Of a stretch of DNA of 64,000 bases, positions 1-8,641 are shown in pieces. The position numbers were made by a program, and so were the translations under genes. Position 1 is the first letter of the stretch, and each line of letters opens with the position of its first letter. Source of the DNA: JAOPZW01 sp963707695 (GTDB lineage Bacteria; Actinomycetota; Thermoleophilia; Solirubrobacterales; Solirubrobacteraceae); contig CAVPQY010000003.1 of NCBI GenBank assembly GCA_963707695.1, forward strand, positions 620,001-684,000. Direction: 5' to 3'. The notes beneath the pieces were generated by a model, which was not told the origin of the DNA, did not search any database, and saw only the letters and a list, made by a program, of their open reading frames with translations.

Positions 1-1
1 C

Positions 2-714
2 GTCGTCGCGAAGATCCTGACGGTGGGGGCACTGGCCGCGGGCGGCGGCGCAGGCGTCGTCGCGACCGAGCACCACCACGCAGCGACAGCGACGCCGGCT
101 CCGATCGTCGCCACCACCGACCCGGCAAGGCCGCTCGCGGCCCCGACGGCGCTACCTCCAGCTGTCTCGGCCGCGCTGACGACTGGCACTGCGACGCCGG
201 CGGACGTCGCCACGGTACCCATCACGACGACCCCGACGGACGCGACGGGCGCGCCGCTGGCCTCCGCCCCGCTGGATCCCGGCGCGCCGCCGACCGGTGT
301 GCCGGCCGCGACGCAGCCCACGACCGCGACAGCCGGAACGTCGGCGCCGCCGACCGGGCCCGCGTTGATACTCGCCCGATCCCGCTACGACGACGCCGAC
401 GCCTGACCCGCTCGCGACGACGCTGACGACCCCGACGACGCCGCGACGCGACCACGACGACCGCGGATCCGACCGTGACGACGCCCGCGCCGACGACGCT
501 GGAGCCCACTGCGACGACCGCAGATCCGACCCTGACGACGCCTACGCCGACGACGCAGGACCCCACCGCGACGAGCCCACCGCCGACCGACACGACCGCC
601 GGCGGCAGCCCGGCCGACGCGAAGAGGTTCGAGGATCTGAACGCCGCGGCACCGAGCACCGACTCCAGCACCAGCGCCGCCGACACCTCCGCCGAGCCGG
701 CGACGGGCCCCTAG
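2..714 (+). pseudogene. Thr/Pro-rich extracytoplasmic protein, 5' cut by window edge, frameshifted
   Basis: The reading frame is open from the first bases. It starts inside a hydrophobic Ala/Gly/Val segment that looks like a membrane helix, followed by a His cluster (EHHHA) and a long Ala/Thr/Pro-rich low-complexity tail. That layout is typical of anti-sigma-factor-like membrane proteins, but the N-terminal domain lies outside the window, so the role is unknown. The Thr/Pro-rich composition moves between frames: frame 2 to about 362, frame 3 from about 369 to 443, and frame 1 from about 445 to the TAG at 712-714. Two +1 shifts would restore one continuous protein ending ...AEPATGP. The stop shares a CTAG with the convergent channel-like gene. 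Either the gene is decayed or these are sequencing errors in a repetitive stretch. Confidence 0.45.
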
Positions 715-1181
715 CGCCCGTCGGCCTCCGCCTCGGCCCTGAACCGCTGACGCATCCGCCGCCGGGTGCGGTGGTGCAGCAGGTCCGTGAACGTCGCGGC
801 GAGGGACGTCACGACCACGATCGCGTAGGCCTCGAGCACGACGTCGAGGACCTTCGTCGCCGTGTGCTCGGGGTTCGGGAGCTGCGAGGACACGGTCAGG
901 AGCTGGGTGGTCGTCCAGAACAGCGCCGCCCAGTAGGTGCCGAACTCGTGCGGGGCGCCCTGCTCGAACCACCACGCGAGGGCGGCCGCGACGAGGTCGA
1001 AGGCGATGGAGACGACGGCCAGCCGCAGGACGCGGCTGCGGAAGCGCTCGCGGGCGACCTCGCGCTCGATCTCCATGAGGCGCTCGAGTCCCACGGCCAC
1101 GCGGGCATCATCGTCCCCGCGCCGGTCCGATCCGCCGCGGGCACGGCGGGGTCGCGGCCGCTCCGGTGGGGCTGGGACCAT
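711..1181 (-). CDS. Small two-TM ion-channel-like membrane protein, atypical pore
   Basis: The 156-residue protein has a charged N-terminus, a first hydrophobic helix at about 51-72, a pore-like loop at 82-103 and a second helix at 110-134, ending in a basic tail. This matches the plan of two-helix potassium-channel pores (Ion_trans_2 type). The loop reads TTTQLLTVSSQLPNP, so the position of the canonical TVGYGD selectivity filter is occupied by TVSSQL. It may be a channel of altered selectivity or only a channel-like fold. The start is uncertain: the ATG at 1181 lies 11 bases from the divergent methyltransferase start, and GTG 1094 or ATG 1076 would remove a disordered Arg-rich extension. 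Confidence 0.6.
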   Translation of the reverse strand: MVPAPPERPRPRRARGGSDRRGDDDARVAVGLERLMEIEREVARERFRSRVLRLAVVSIAFDLVAAALAWWFEQGAPHEFGTYWAALFWTTTQLLTVSSQLPNPEHTATKVLDVVLEAYAIVVVTSLAATFTDLLHHRTRRRMRQRFRAEAEADGR

Positions 1182-1192
1182 GCGGGACGGCC

Positions 1193-1963
1193 ATGCCGCC
1201 GCCCGCCCCGCCCGACGACGCCGACCGCCCGCAGCTGACCCTCGCGGACGTCGGCCGGGCCAGGCGGACCTCGGGGCTCGTCGTGCTCGAGGGCTTCCAC
1301 GCGATCAAGCACGCGTCGCGCTTCGGCGCCGACCTCCTCGGCGTCTGGACCGCGGACCCCGAGGCGCTGGAGGAGCTGCGCGCGCGCATGGCGCCCGACG
1401 TCCACCTCGAGCCCGAGGCCGTCGACGCCGCCGCGCTGGCGGCCGTCGTCCCGCGGGCGCAGGTCGTCGCGGTGGCGCGCCGCCCGGCCCAGGCGGACCC
1501 CGACACGGTGCTCGCCGACCCGCGGCCCGCCCCGGTCGTCCTGCTCGAGGACCCGCGCCACCTCGGCAACCTCGGGGCCTGCGTCCGTGTCGCGGCGGCG
1601 GCGGGCGCGGCGGGCGTCCTGACCACCGGCGGCTTGGACCCGTGGCACCCCGACGCCCTCCGCGGCGCCGCCGGCCTGCACTTCGCCCTGCCCGTGCACC
1701 GCATGCGCGCGGTCCGCACGGGCGACCGGCCGCTCATCGCGCTCGATCCCGCCGGCGTCCCGCTGGGGGCCGGCGCGCTGCCGAGCCGTGCGGTGCTGGC
1801 CTTCGGCACCGAGCGCGACGGCCTCTCGGCGGAGGTCCTGAGCCGGGCCGATGCCCGGGTGGCGCTCCCGATGGCCCCCGGCGTCTCGAGCCTGAACCTC
1901 GCGACCGCGGTCGCGGCCGTCCTGTTCGGCGCGGCGCGCCGGTCCGACCCCGCCGGCCCCTAG
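1193..1963 (+). CDS. TrmH/SpoU family RNA 2'-O-methyltransferase
   Basis: The 256-residue protein carries the three SpoU motifs. Motif 1 is at 116-134 (LEDPRHLGNLGACVR, with the catalytic Asn and Arg), motif 2 at 202-212 (AFGTERDGLS) and motif 3 at 224-245 (LPMAPGVSSLNLATA). These form the trefoil-knot S-adenosylmethionine site of enzymes that methylate ribose in tRNA or rRNA. The substrate cannot be told from sequence. The N-terminal part (residues 16-110) resembles the substrate-binding domain of the family. I chose ATG 1193; an upstream in-frame GTG at 1166 adds nine residues without homology-like character. It stands alone, divergent from the channel-like gene. Confidence 0.85.
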   Translation: MPPPAPPDDADRPQLTLADVGRARRTSGLVVLEGFHAIKHASRFGADLLGVWTADPEALEELRARMAPDVHLEPEAVDAAALAAVVPRAQVVAVARRPAQADPDTVLADPRPAPVVLLEDPRHLGNLGACVRVAAAAGAAGVLTTGGLDPWHPDALRGAAGLHFALPVHRMRAVRTGDRPLIALDPAGVPLGAGALPSRAVLAFGTERDGLSAEVLSRADARVALPMAPGVSSLNLATAVAAVLFGAARRSDPAGP

Positions 1964-2112
1964 CCCTCGTCCTCGGTCCAGACGTCGTCGACCGGCTGGG
2001 AGTCGTCGCCCTCGGGCGGCCGGCCCTGACACCCCCGCGGCGCAAGGTCGGTCCCCACGCGGCGCCGCGCAGGGCCCGCATGGGCCTCCGCGCTCGCGGG
2101 AACCCGATCACC

Positions 2113-2697
2113 ATGGACCTCGGCAAGCTCCTCGTCCGCGCGACCGTCGGCCCGCTCTTCATCGGCCACGGGGCGCAGAAGCTCTTCGGCGCGTTCGGTG
2201 GCCACGGCCTGGAGGGCACCGGCGGCTTCTTCGAGTCCGCCCTCGGCCTCAAGCCGGGCAAGCGCCATGCCACCGCCGCCGGCGTGGCGGAGCTCGGCGG
2301 CGGCCTCCTCCTGACCCTCGGCGCGCTGACGCCCGTGGCCACGACCGCGATCTCCGCGACGATGGTCACCGCGATCCGCAAGGTGCACGCCCCGAACGGC
2401 CCCTGGGTCACCGAGAACGGCTGGGAGTACAACGCCGTCCTGATCGCGGTGATGACGGCGCTGGCCGACGCGGGCCCCGGCCGCCCGTCGGTGGACGCGG
2501 CGGTGCTCCCCCGCCTGCGCGGGCACGCCGTGGCCGCGCTCTCGCTGGGTGCCGCGGTCGCGGGCTCCTACCTGGCGACCTCGCCGCCGCTGGCCGAGCA
2601 GGACGACGAGCTGCCCCAGGCCTCGCCCGGCGCCACGCCGGAGCCGGCCGCCTCGAACGGCGCGACCGCGACGGCCTCCGCCTCCCGCCCCTCCTAG
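2113..2697 (+). CDS. DoxX family membrane protein
   Basis: The 194-residue protein starts MDLGKLLVRATVGPLFIGHG, followed by AQKLFGAFGGHG, the typical first helix and loop of DoxX-like quinone-related membrane proteins. Hydrophobic helices lie at about 5-25, 55-85, 107-120 and 137-155, followed by a Pro/Ala/Ser-rich tail of about 35 residues. DoxX-family proteins are linked to respiratory quinone or redox functions, but the precise role is not established here. ATG 2113 was chosen because the protein then begins at the conserved helix; ATG 2080 in the same frame would add eleven residues. It lies 149 bases after the methyltransferase, with no shared overlap. Confidence 0.8.
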   Translation: MDLGKLLVRATVGPLFIGHGAQKLFGAFGGHGLEGTGGFFESALGLKPGKRHATAAGVAELGGGLLLTLGALTPVATTAISATMVTAIRKVHAPNGPWVTENGWEYNAVLIAVMTALADAGPGRPSVDAAVLPRLRGHAVAALSLGAAVAGSYLATSPPLAEQDDELPQASPGATPEPAASNGATATASASRPS

Positions 2698-2737
2698 CGC
2701 CGTCGCCTGCCCGGGGCGTGGCGCGGCCGCGCCCGGG

Positions 2738-2743
2738 TAGCAC
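2738..2743 (+). promoter_or_regulatory. -10-like TAGCAC, leaderless start
   Basis: TAGCAC ends six bases before the ATG at 2750, and no purine-rich ribosome-binding site lies between. Transcription would begin at or next to the start codon. Confidence 0.4.
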
Positions 2744-2749
2744 CCCAGC

Positions 2750-4504
2750 ATGGCCGCCTCCGCCCGACCGGGCCCGGCCCGTGCGTTGGCCGGCGCGGCG
2801 CTCGCCACCGCCGGGCTCGTCGTCGTCCGCGCCGAGCACCGCGCGCGCCGGCGGCTCGAGCACGCCCTCGCCTCGCTGCACGGCGCGTGGCTGCGCGATC
2901 GCGACTTCGCCCGCGAGCTGCGGACGGAGCTGCGCGAGCAGGCCGAGCGTGCCGAGCGGCTCGGCGCGACAGGCGACGAGGACGTCCGCGCGCTCGTGCT
3001 GCGCGCGGCCATCGCGCTCGTCGGGGCCGAGCGGGGCCTGCTGCTCTCCCGCCGCGACGCCGACGGTGACGGGGACCTCGACCTCGTCTGCTCGCAGGGC
3101 TTCGTCAACGACCCCGAGCACAGCGCGGTCGCCCAGCACTTCGCCCGGCTCGTGCTCGACCGCGACGAGATCGTCCGTCGCGACCGCCCGGTCGCGGAGG
3201 ACCGCGACCCCACCCCGGCCGACGACGAGATCACGACCCTCGTGGCGACCCCGCTGTTCCTCCGTGATCGCTTCAGCGGGGTCGTCCTGTGCGCCGACCG
3301 GCCGGGCGGCTTCGAGGACGTGCAGGACGAGGTGCTGCTGGCCCTGGGCGACCATGCCGGCGCCGCCCTGCAGCAGCACCGCCTCCGCGACGAGGTGCGC
3401 GAGGCCCACCGCGGCACGGTGCGCGTGCTCGTCGAGGCGCTGGCCGCGCGCAACCCCGACCGCCACCGCGAGTCGGCCGAGCTCGCCGTCCGCGCGGTGA
3501 CGCTCTCGCGCGACCTGGGCTTCGCCGAGCGCGATCGCGACGTGCTCGTGTGCGCGACGCTCCTGCGGGCGACCGGCGAGCTCGGGCTCCCGGACTCGCT
3601 GTTCGCCGAGACCGGGACCTACACGCCCGAGCAGCGCGACCTCATGGAGCTGCACCCGCGCCTGGGCTTCAACGTCGTCGGGCGCCTGCCCGCCCTGCGC
3701 GACGTCGCCCGCGCGATCCTCCACCACCACGAGCGGTGGGACGGCGAGGGCTACCCGGCCGGGCTGGCCGGCGAGGCCATCCCCCCGCCCGCCCGCGCGC
3801 TCGCGGTCCTCGAGGCGTACGGCGCGATGGTCCACGACCGCCCACATCGCCCCGCGATGGACGCCGCCGAGGCCTGCGCCCTCCTCATCGAGGGGGCCGG
3901 GCGCCAGTTCGACCCCGAGGTCGTGCAGCACCTCGTCGAGGAGGTGCGCAGCGGCGGCGGCAGCAGCCGCGGCGAGCTCGCCGAGGTCGTCCTCGAGGCG
4001 CTGCCGCTCGACCCCGCCCTCGTCCCCGGCGGGGGCGGCGTCCTCGCCCCGCTGGGCGGCGCGGCGACCGACGGACTGACCCTCTTGGGCAACCAGCGCG
4101 CCCTGCAGCAGGACCTCCGGGACGCGGCGCGCTCCGCCGCCGAGGACGGCACCGGCTTCGGCGTCGTCCTCGTCCGCCTGGAGGACCTCGCCGACGTCAA
4201 CGACCGCGACGGGCTGGCCGCCGGGGACCGGCTGCTCCAGCTCGCCGGGCGCGACCTGCAGCGCATGGCGGCGCGGGCGGGCGGCACGGCCTACCGCGCG
4301 GGCGGCCGGCGGCTCGCCGTCCTGGCCCCGCTCGTCGACGGCCGCAGCCCCGACGGGCTGGCCGCCGACGCCGCGACCGAGCTCGCCGGCCGTGCCACCA
4401 CCACGGTGGTCTGCGCCGCGTGGCGGCCCGGGGATCGCGGCGAGGACGTCCTCGACCGCGCCCGGACCGCCCTGCGATCAGGCCCGGCCGGCGACCGGGC
4501 CTGA
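2750..4504 (+). CDS. GAF / degenerate HD-GYP / degenerate GGDEF signalling protein
   Basis: The 584-residue protein has an N-terminal hydrophobic helix (8-26), a coiled basic linker, a GAF-like domain (about 75-210), an HD-GYP-like domain (220-400) and a C-terminal GGDEF-like domain (445-575). HD-GYP enzymes hydrolyse cyclic di-GMP. Here HHE (326-328) and DGEGYP (331-336) remain, but the metal-binding HD of the usual HDIGK stretch is replaced (LLRATGELGLPD, 271-282), and the later VADAYDAM position reads VLEAYGAM. The GGDEF signature is AGGRRL (517-522). Neither catalytic site looks functional, so a sensor or c-di-GMP-responsive scaffold is more likely than an enzyme. The stop lies eight bases from the convergent exporter gene. 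Confidence 0.75.
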   Translation: MAASARPGPARALAGAALATAGLVVVRAEHRARRRLEHALASLHGAWLRDRDFARELRTELREQAERAERLGATGDEDVRALVLRAAIALVGAERGLLLSRRDADGDGDLDLVCSQGFVNDPEHSAVAQHFARLVLDRDEIVRRDRPVAEDRDPTPADDEITTLVATPLFLRDRFSGVVLCADRPGGFEDVQDEVLLALGDHAGAALQQHRLRDEVREAHRGTVRVLVEALAARNPDRHRESAELAVRAVTLSRDLGFAERDRDVLVCATLLRATGELGLPDSLFAETGTYTPEQRDLMELHPRLGFNVVGRLPALRDVARAILHHHERWDGEGYPAGLAGEAIPPPARALAVLEAYGAMVHDRPHRPAMDAAEACALLIEGAGRQFDPEVVQHLVEEVRSGGGSSRGELAEVVLEALPLDPALVPGGGGVLAPLGGAATDGLTLLGNQRALQQDLRDAARSAAEDGTGFGVVLVRLEDLADVNDRDGLAAGDRLLQLAGRDLQRMAARAGGTAYRAGGRRLAVLAPLVDGRSPDGLAADAATELAGRATTTVVCAAWRPGDRGEDVLDRARTALRSGPAGDRA

Positions 4505-4512
4505 CGTCGGGC

Positions 4513-5922
4513 CTACGCGGCCTCGACGGCGGCGCCGCCCACCGGCAGCGTCGCCGCCCGGCGGTCGCGCACGAGCGCCCAGGACGCGGCGGCGCCGACC
4601 AGGGCCAGCCCGGCGCCGGCCAGCAGCGCCTTCTGCAGCCCGTCGACGTACGCCACCGGCGAGCCGCCCTGCAGGACGTCGCCCGTCGGGATGAGGGCGC
4701 CGAGCGCCGCGACGCCGATCGCGATGCCCGCCTGGCGGAACGTGTCGTTCACGCCGGAGGCCAGGCCGCTCTGCGTCTCGTGCACGGAGCCCAGCGCGAC
4801 GGACACCACCGTCGGGTTGAACAGTCCGGTGCCGACCATGGCGACGAGCATGCCGGGCAGGATCGCGGTCCACGAGGAGTGCTCGTCGACGAGCGCCATG
4901 AGCGCGAGGCCCGTGCCGACGAGCGTCAGGCCGGTCGTGAGCACCGCCCGCGACGAGACCTTGCCCTCGAGCTGCGCCGTCGAGCCGGCGACGACGAGGT
5001 TCACGACCGTGCCGGGCAGGTAGACGAGGCCCGCCTCGATGGCCGACAGCCCGAGCACCTGCTGGAGGTAGATCGTCGCGTAGAGGAACACGGCGAACAG
5101 CGAGCCCGAGATCGCGAAGGCCGCGATCTGCGCGCCGGTGAAGTTCCGGTTGCGGAACAGCCCGAGCGGGAGCATCGGCTCCGCGACGCGGCGCTCGATG
5201 CCCACGAACGTCGCCAGCAGCGCGACGGAGACCGCGAAGGCGACGACGATCGGGGTGCTGCCCCAGCCGTCCTCGTTGGCCCGCAGGAAGCCGAGCACGA
5301 GCAGGAACAGGGCGGCGGCGAGCGTGACCTGGCCCGCGACGTCCACCTTGCGCGCCCGCGGATCGCGGGACTCGACGACCTTCGTGCGGGTGACCCAGAG
5401 GCACCACACGCCGAGCGGCAGGTTGATGAGGAAGATCCACTGCCAGTCGAGGCCGCTGGTCAGGGCGCCGCCGACGAGCGGGCCGACCGCGAAGGACGCG
5501 CCGATGGCGGCGCCGTAGGCGGCCAGGGCGCCCGCGCGCTCCTTGGGCTCGGGGAAGGCGTGGGCGAGGATCGCGAGCGAGACGGCGAACATCACGGCGG
5601 CGCCCAGGCCCTGGGCGGCGCGCGCGGCGACGAGCGCCTCGATCGACGGGGAGGCCGCGCAGGCGGCGGAGGCGAGGGTGAAGAGGGCCAGGCCGCCCGT
5701 GAAGAGGCGGCGGCGGCCGAAGCGGTCGGCCAGCGAGCCGGCGGTCAGCACGACGCTGGCCAGCGCCAGCGTGTACGCGTCGACGACCCACTGCAGGCCG
5801 CTGAGCCCGGTGCCGAGGTCCTCGGCGATCCGGGACAGCGCCGTGTTGACGACCGCGATGTCGAGCATGAGCATCGCCGTGGCGACGCAGACGACGGCGA
5901 GGGTCCAGCGCTTCGTGGTCAT
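4513..5922 (-). CDS. DHA2-family MFS drug:H+ antiporter (EmrB/QacA-like)
   Basis: The 469-residue protein has about 14 predicted membrane helices. Helix 1 contains LDIAVVNTALSRIAEDL, the family variant of the proton-coupling motif, and the loop after helix 2 carries motif A (GSLADRFGRRRLF). The antiporter motif C region (GAAIGASFAVGPLVGGALTS) follows. Such proteins export hydrophobic compounds at the cytoplasmic membrane; the substrate is unknown. I start at ATG 5922 (MTTKRWTLAV); a GTG at 5940 would add six residues. It is close in sequence to the exporter at 17964-19535, so the two are likely paralogues. The neighbouring mod operon runs in the same direction but is functionally unrelated. 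Confidence 0.88.
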   Translation of the reverse strand: MTTKRWTLAVVCVATAMLMLDIAVVNTALSRIAEDLGTGLSGLQWVVDAYTLALASVVLTAGSLADRFGRRRLFTGGLALFTLASAACAASPSIEALVAARAAQGLGAAVMFAVSLAILAHAFPEPKERAGALAAYGAAIGASFAVGPLVGGALTSGLDWQWIFLINLPLGVWCLWVTRTKVVESRDPRARKVDVAGQVTLAAALFLLVLGFLRANEDGWGSTPIVVAFAVSVALLATFVGIERRVAEPMLPLGLFRNRNFTGAQIAAFAISGSLFAVFLYATIYLQQVLGLSAIEAGLVYLPGTVVNLVVAGSTAQLEGKVSSRAVLTTGLTLVGTGLALMALVDEHSSWTAILPGMLVAMVGTGLFNPTVVSVALGSVHETQSGLASGVNDTFRQAGIAIGVAALGALIPTGDVLQGGSPVAYVDGLQKALLAGAGLALVGAAASWALVRDRRAATLPVGGAAVEAA

Positions 5923-5949
5923 GGCGTCAGCCTTGCCCACGGCCCCGGG

Positions 5950-6996
5950 TCAGGGCAGGCGGTTTCCCTGCGAGACGCCGGTGAGGGGGACCGTCCGCGG
6001 GGGTTCGGGCAGCACCACCCCGACCTGCTCCCCGCGCCGGAGGCCCAGGCGCGCGACCTCGTCGGCGGGGCGCTCGACGACGAGCGCCCCGAGGCGCACG
6101 CGGACGCGGTCCCCGCGCGGCTCGAGGCCCGCGACGACCTCCGGCAGCGCGCCGTCGCCCGGCCCGACCAGGCGCGGCTCCCACGGGTGGACGGCGATCC
6201 CGACCGCGCCCCGCAGGGGCTCGGGCGTGGGCAGCGCGGGACCGCCCGCGTCGGGGCGCAGGAGCGCGCCCGCGCCGCCCGGGTCGGGCTCGGCGCGCGC
6301 CGGCAGCACGCTGCCGCCGAGCAGGCGCACGACGAAGGCGTCGGCCGGGTGCTCGCGCAGCTCGGCCGGCGGGCCGAGCTGGCGCAGGCGGCCGTCGACG
6401 ACGACCCCCAGCCGCTCGGCCAGCGCCGCCGCGTCCTCGGCGTCGTGGGTCACGAGCAGCGCCGGCAGCCCGAGCCCGGCCAGCACGTCCTGCAGCTCGC
6501 CGCGGACGACGGCGCGGGTCTCGGCGTCGAGCGCCGAGAGCGGCTCGTCGAGCAGCAGGACGCCGGGGTCGCGCGCCAGCGCGCGGGCCAAGGCGACGCG
6601 CTGGCGCTCGCCGCCGGACAGGCGCCCCGGCCGCTGGTCGGCCAGGTGGTCGATGCGCATCCGGCCGAGCAGCTCGGCCGCGCGGGCGGCACCGCCGAAG
6701 CCGACGTTCTGGGCGACCGTGAGGTGCGGGAAGAGCGCGAGCTCCTGCGGGACGTACCCGATCGACCGCCGCTCCGGCGGCCGGTTCACGCCGCGGGCGG
6801 CGTCGAACCAGACGTCGTCGCCGAGCGCGACCCGGCCTGCGGCGGGGCGGTGCAGCCCGGCGACGGCGCGCAGGACGGTCGACTTGCCGGCGCCGGAGGG
6901 GCCGACGAGGGCCACGGTGCCGGGGTCGACGTCGAGCGCTAGCCGAAGCGCGAAGCGCCGGAGGGGGACGTCGAGGTCGAGGGCGAGCGTCGCCAC
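5950..6996 (-). CDS. modC: Molybdate ABC transporter ATP-binding protein
   Basis: The 348-residue ATPase shows Walker A GPSGAGKS (32-39), a Q-loop glutamine (84), signature LSGGE (126-130), Walker B LLLDE (147-151) and the switch histidine (184). The C-terminal third (from about 255) has the small beta-rich MOP/TOBE character expected of ModC. It powers uptake of molybdate by ModAB. The GTG start at 6996 lies inside the 3' end of modB, giving a 58-base overlap. That overlap, the order A-B-C and the direction indicate one operon. An upstream extension of the frame exists but runs antisense-like through modB and has no domain content. Tungstate is the main alternative substrate. Confidence 0.88.
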   Translation of the reverse strand: MATLALDLDVPLRRFALRLALDVDPGTVALVGPSGAGKSTVLRAVAGLHRPAAGRVALGDDVWFDAARGVNRPPERRSIGYVPQELALFPHLTVAQNVGFGGAARAAELLGRMRIDHLADQRPGRLSGGERQRVALARALARDPGVLLLDEPLSALDAETRAVVRGELQDVLAGLGLPALLVTHDAEDAAALAERLGVVVDGRLRQLGPPAELREHPADAFVVRLLGGSVLPARAEPDPGGAGALLRPDAGGPALPTPEPLRGAVGIAVHPWEPRLVGPGDGALPEVVAGLEPRGDRVRVRLGALVVERPADEVARLGLRRGEQVGVVLPEPPRTVPLTGVSQGNRLP

Positions 6997-7784
6997 AGCA
7001 GGATGAGCTTGTACGCCACGAGCACGACGACGCTGAAGACGACGAGCAGGAGGCCGAGGGCCAGCGCGACGTCGAGGCTCGACTCGAGCTCCTCGTAGAT
7101 CGCCAGCGTGAGCGTCTGCGTCTCGCCGCGCACGTTGCCGGCGAAGATGATCGTCGCCCCGAACTCGCCCACCCCGCGGGCGAAGGCGAGCACCGCGCCG
7201 GCGGCCAGCCCGCCGGCGGCCAGCGGCAGCGCGACGCGGCGGAAGGTCCGGCCCGGCGACGCGCCCAGGGTCCGCGCGGTGTCCAGCAGGGCCGGGTCCA
7301 CCGCGGCGAACGCGGCGATGCCCTGGCGGACGTAGAACGGCGAGGCCACGAAGGCCACGGCCAGGACGACCGCCCACTGCGTGAAGGGCAGGACGACGCC
7401 GGCGTCCGACAGCGCGGGCCCCAGCAGCCCGCCCGTGCCGAACGCGGCCAGCAGCGCGATCCCGGCCACCGCCGGGGGCAGGACGAGCGGCAGCTCGACC
7501 AGCGTGATCAGCAGCGCGCGACCCGGGAAGCGGCGGGTGGCCAGCAGGTAGGCGGTCGGCGTGCCGACGAGAAGGATCAGCGCGTCGGCGATGGCGTTCG
7601 TGCGCAGCGTGACCAGCAGGGTGTCGCGGACCGCGGGCGTGCCGAGCAGGTCCGGGAGGTCGCCGAGCGGCACCTGCGTGACCAGCGCGACCAGCGGGAC
7701 GGTCAGGAACGTCAGCGCGACCGCGGCGGAGACGGCGAGCAGCGCCGTGAAGCCGGCGCCCCGGACGGTCGCCGCCTCGGGCAT
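6939..7784 (-). CDS. modB: Molybdate ABC transporter permease
   Basis: The 281-residue membrane protein has six predicted helices. The cytoplasmic EAA-type loop (DTARTLGASPGRTFRRVALP, about residues 168-187) binds the ATPase. The stretch AFARGVGEFGATIIFAGN just after it is characteristic of ModB/CysT permeases. It forms the membrane channel for molybdate. The start ATG overlaps the modA stop as TGATG, so translation is likely coupled. The last residues run into modC. Nothing in the sequence looks damaged. Confidence 0.88.
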   Translation of the reverse strand: MPEAATVRGAGFTALLAVSAAVALTFLTVPLVALVTQVPLGDLPDLLGTPAVRDTLLVTLRTNAIADALILLVGTPTAYLLATRRFPGRALLITLVELPLVLPPAVAGIALLAAFGTGGLLGPALSDAGVVLPFTQWAVVLAVAFVASPFYVRQGIAAFAAVDPALLDTARTLGASPGRTFRRVALPLAAGGLAAGAVLAFARGVGEFGATIIFAGNVRGETQTLTLAIYEELESSLDVALALGLLLVVFSVVVLVAYKLILLWRRSPSTSTSPSGASRFG

Positions 7785-8557
7785 CAGCCTCGCGGGGGCA
7801 GCCCGAACCCGCCCGCCTTCAGGACGCGGCGGCCCGACGTCGCGCGCAGGCGGCGCAGGAACGCGTTGCCCCCGGCGCCGTCGCCGCCGCGGCGCCGCAC
7901 GACGCAGGCCTGGTAGCGCACGGGCGGCTGGGCCCAGCGCGGGAGCGCGATGGCCTTCACGCGCCCGCGGGCGGTCAGGCCGTCGGTCACGTAGGCGAAG
8001 CCCGCGTCGGCCGAGCCGAGCGCGACCTTGGAGACGACGCCGGAGACGTTCGTCTCCTGGCTGACGCGGTTGCGGGTGAGCACAGCGCCCAGACCGAGCC
8101 GGGACAGGACCTCGCGGGTGTAGTCCCCCACGGGCACGCCGGGCGTGCCGACCGCCAGGCGCAGGCCGCCCTGGCGCAGGCCGGCCACCGACCGGACCCC
8201 GGCGCCACCGGTCCGCGGCACGAGGAGCACGAGGCGGTTCGTCGCGACCGTGACCGGACGTGTGCAGCGCCCCGCGCGGAACAGCGCCTGCGCCTCGTCC
8301 GGCGAGGCGGACACGAAGACGTCGGCGGGCGCCCCGCGCTCGATCTGGAGCTGGAGCTGGTTCGAGCCGGCGAAGCTGAACCGGGCCTCGCCATCGATCC
8401 GCGGAAGCGCGGTGCGCAGCGAGGCGGCCGCGTAGACCGTGACGTCGTCCGCAGACCGACCGGGGCTCAGGACGGCGACCGCCACGACCGCCAGGAGGAG
8501 GAGCACGGCGACGGAGAGGCCGGCGGCAAGGAGAACGGGACGACGTCGCACGTGCAT
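7784..8557 (-). CDS. modA: Molybdate-binding periplasmic/lipid-anchored protein
   Basis: The protein (257 residues from ATG 8557) opens with RRR and a long hydrophobic segment (about 7-30), a signal or membrane anchor without a lipobox Cys. The mature part has the ModA hallmarks: VYAAASLRTALP near the start, AGSNQLQLQIERGAPADVF, and GTPGVPVGDYTREVL, which line the oxyanion pocket. It captures molybdate outside the membrane and delivers it to ModB. An in-frame ATG at 8581 adds eight residues and is less likely because the signal would then be shifted. It is first in the modABC operon. No molybdate-sensing ModE gene or Moco riboswitch is visible upstream. Confidence 0.85.
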   Translation of the reverse strand: MHVRRRPVLLAAGLSVAVLLLLAVVAVAVLSPGRSADDVTVYAAASLRTALPRIDGEARFSFAGSNQLQLQIERGAPADVFVSASPDEAQALFRAGRCTRPVTVATNRLVLLVPRTGGAGVRSVAGLRQGGLRLAVGTPGVPVGDYTREVLSRLGLGAVLTRNRVSQETNVSGVVSKVALGSADAGFAYVTDGLTARGRVKAIALPRWAQPPVRYQACVVRRRGGDGAGGNAFLRRLRATSGRRVLKAGGFGLPPRG

Positions 8558-8641
8558 GGGCAGTGCCTGGGCATCAAACACCGGCCCGCCCCCGTCGTCA
8601 AGCGGTCGCCGCCGCGCCGGCGCGGCCGCCGCAGGACCTGC

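Noticed and set aside
3289..6942. A 1217-codon plus-strand open frame over the exporter and mod genes
   Set aside because: Antisense shadow of real minus-strand genes; no recognisable domain.
8582..8641. Molybdenum-cofactor riboswitch or ModE site upstream of modA
   Set aside because: The gap to the neighbouring gene is only 60 bases and shows no Moco-like structure or ModE palindrome.
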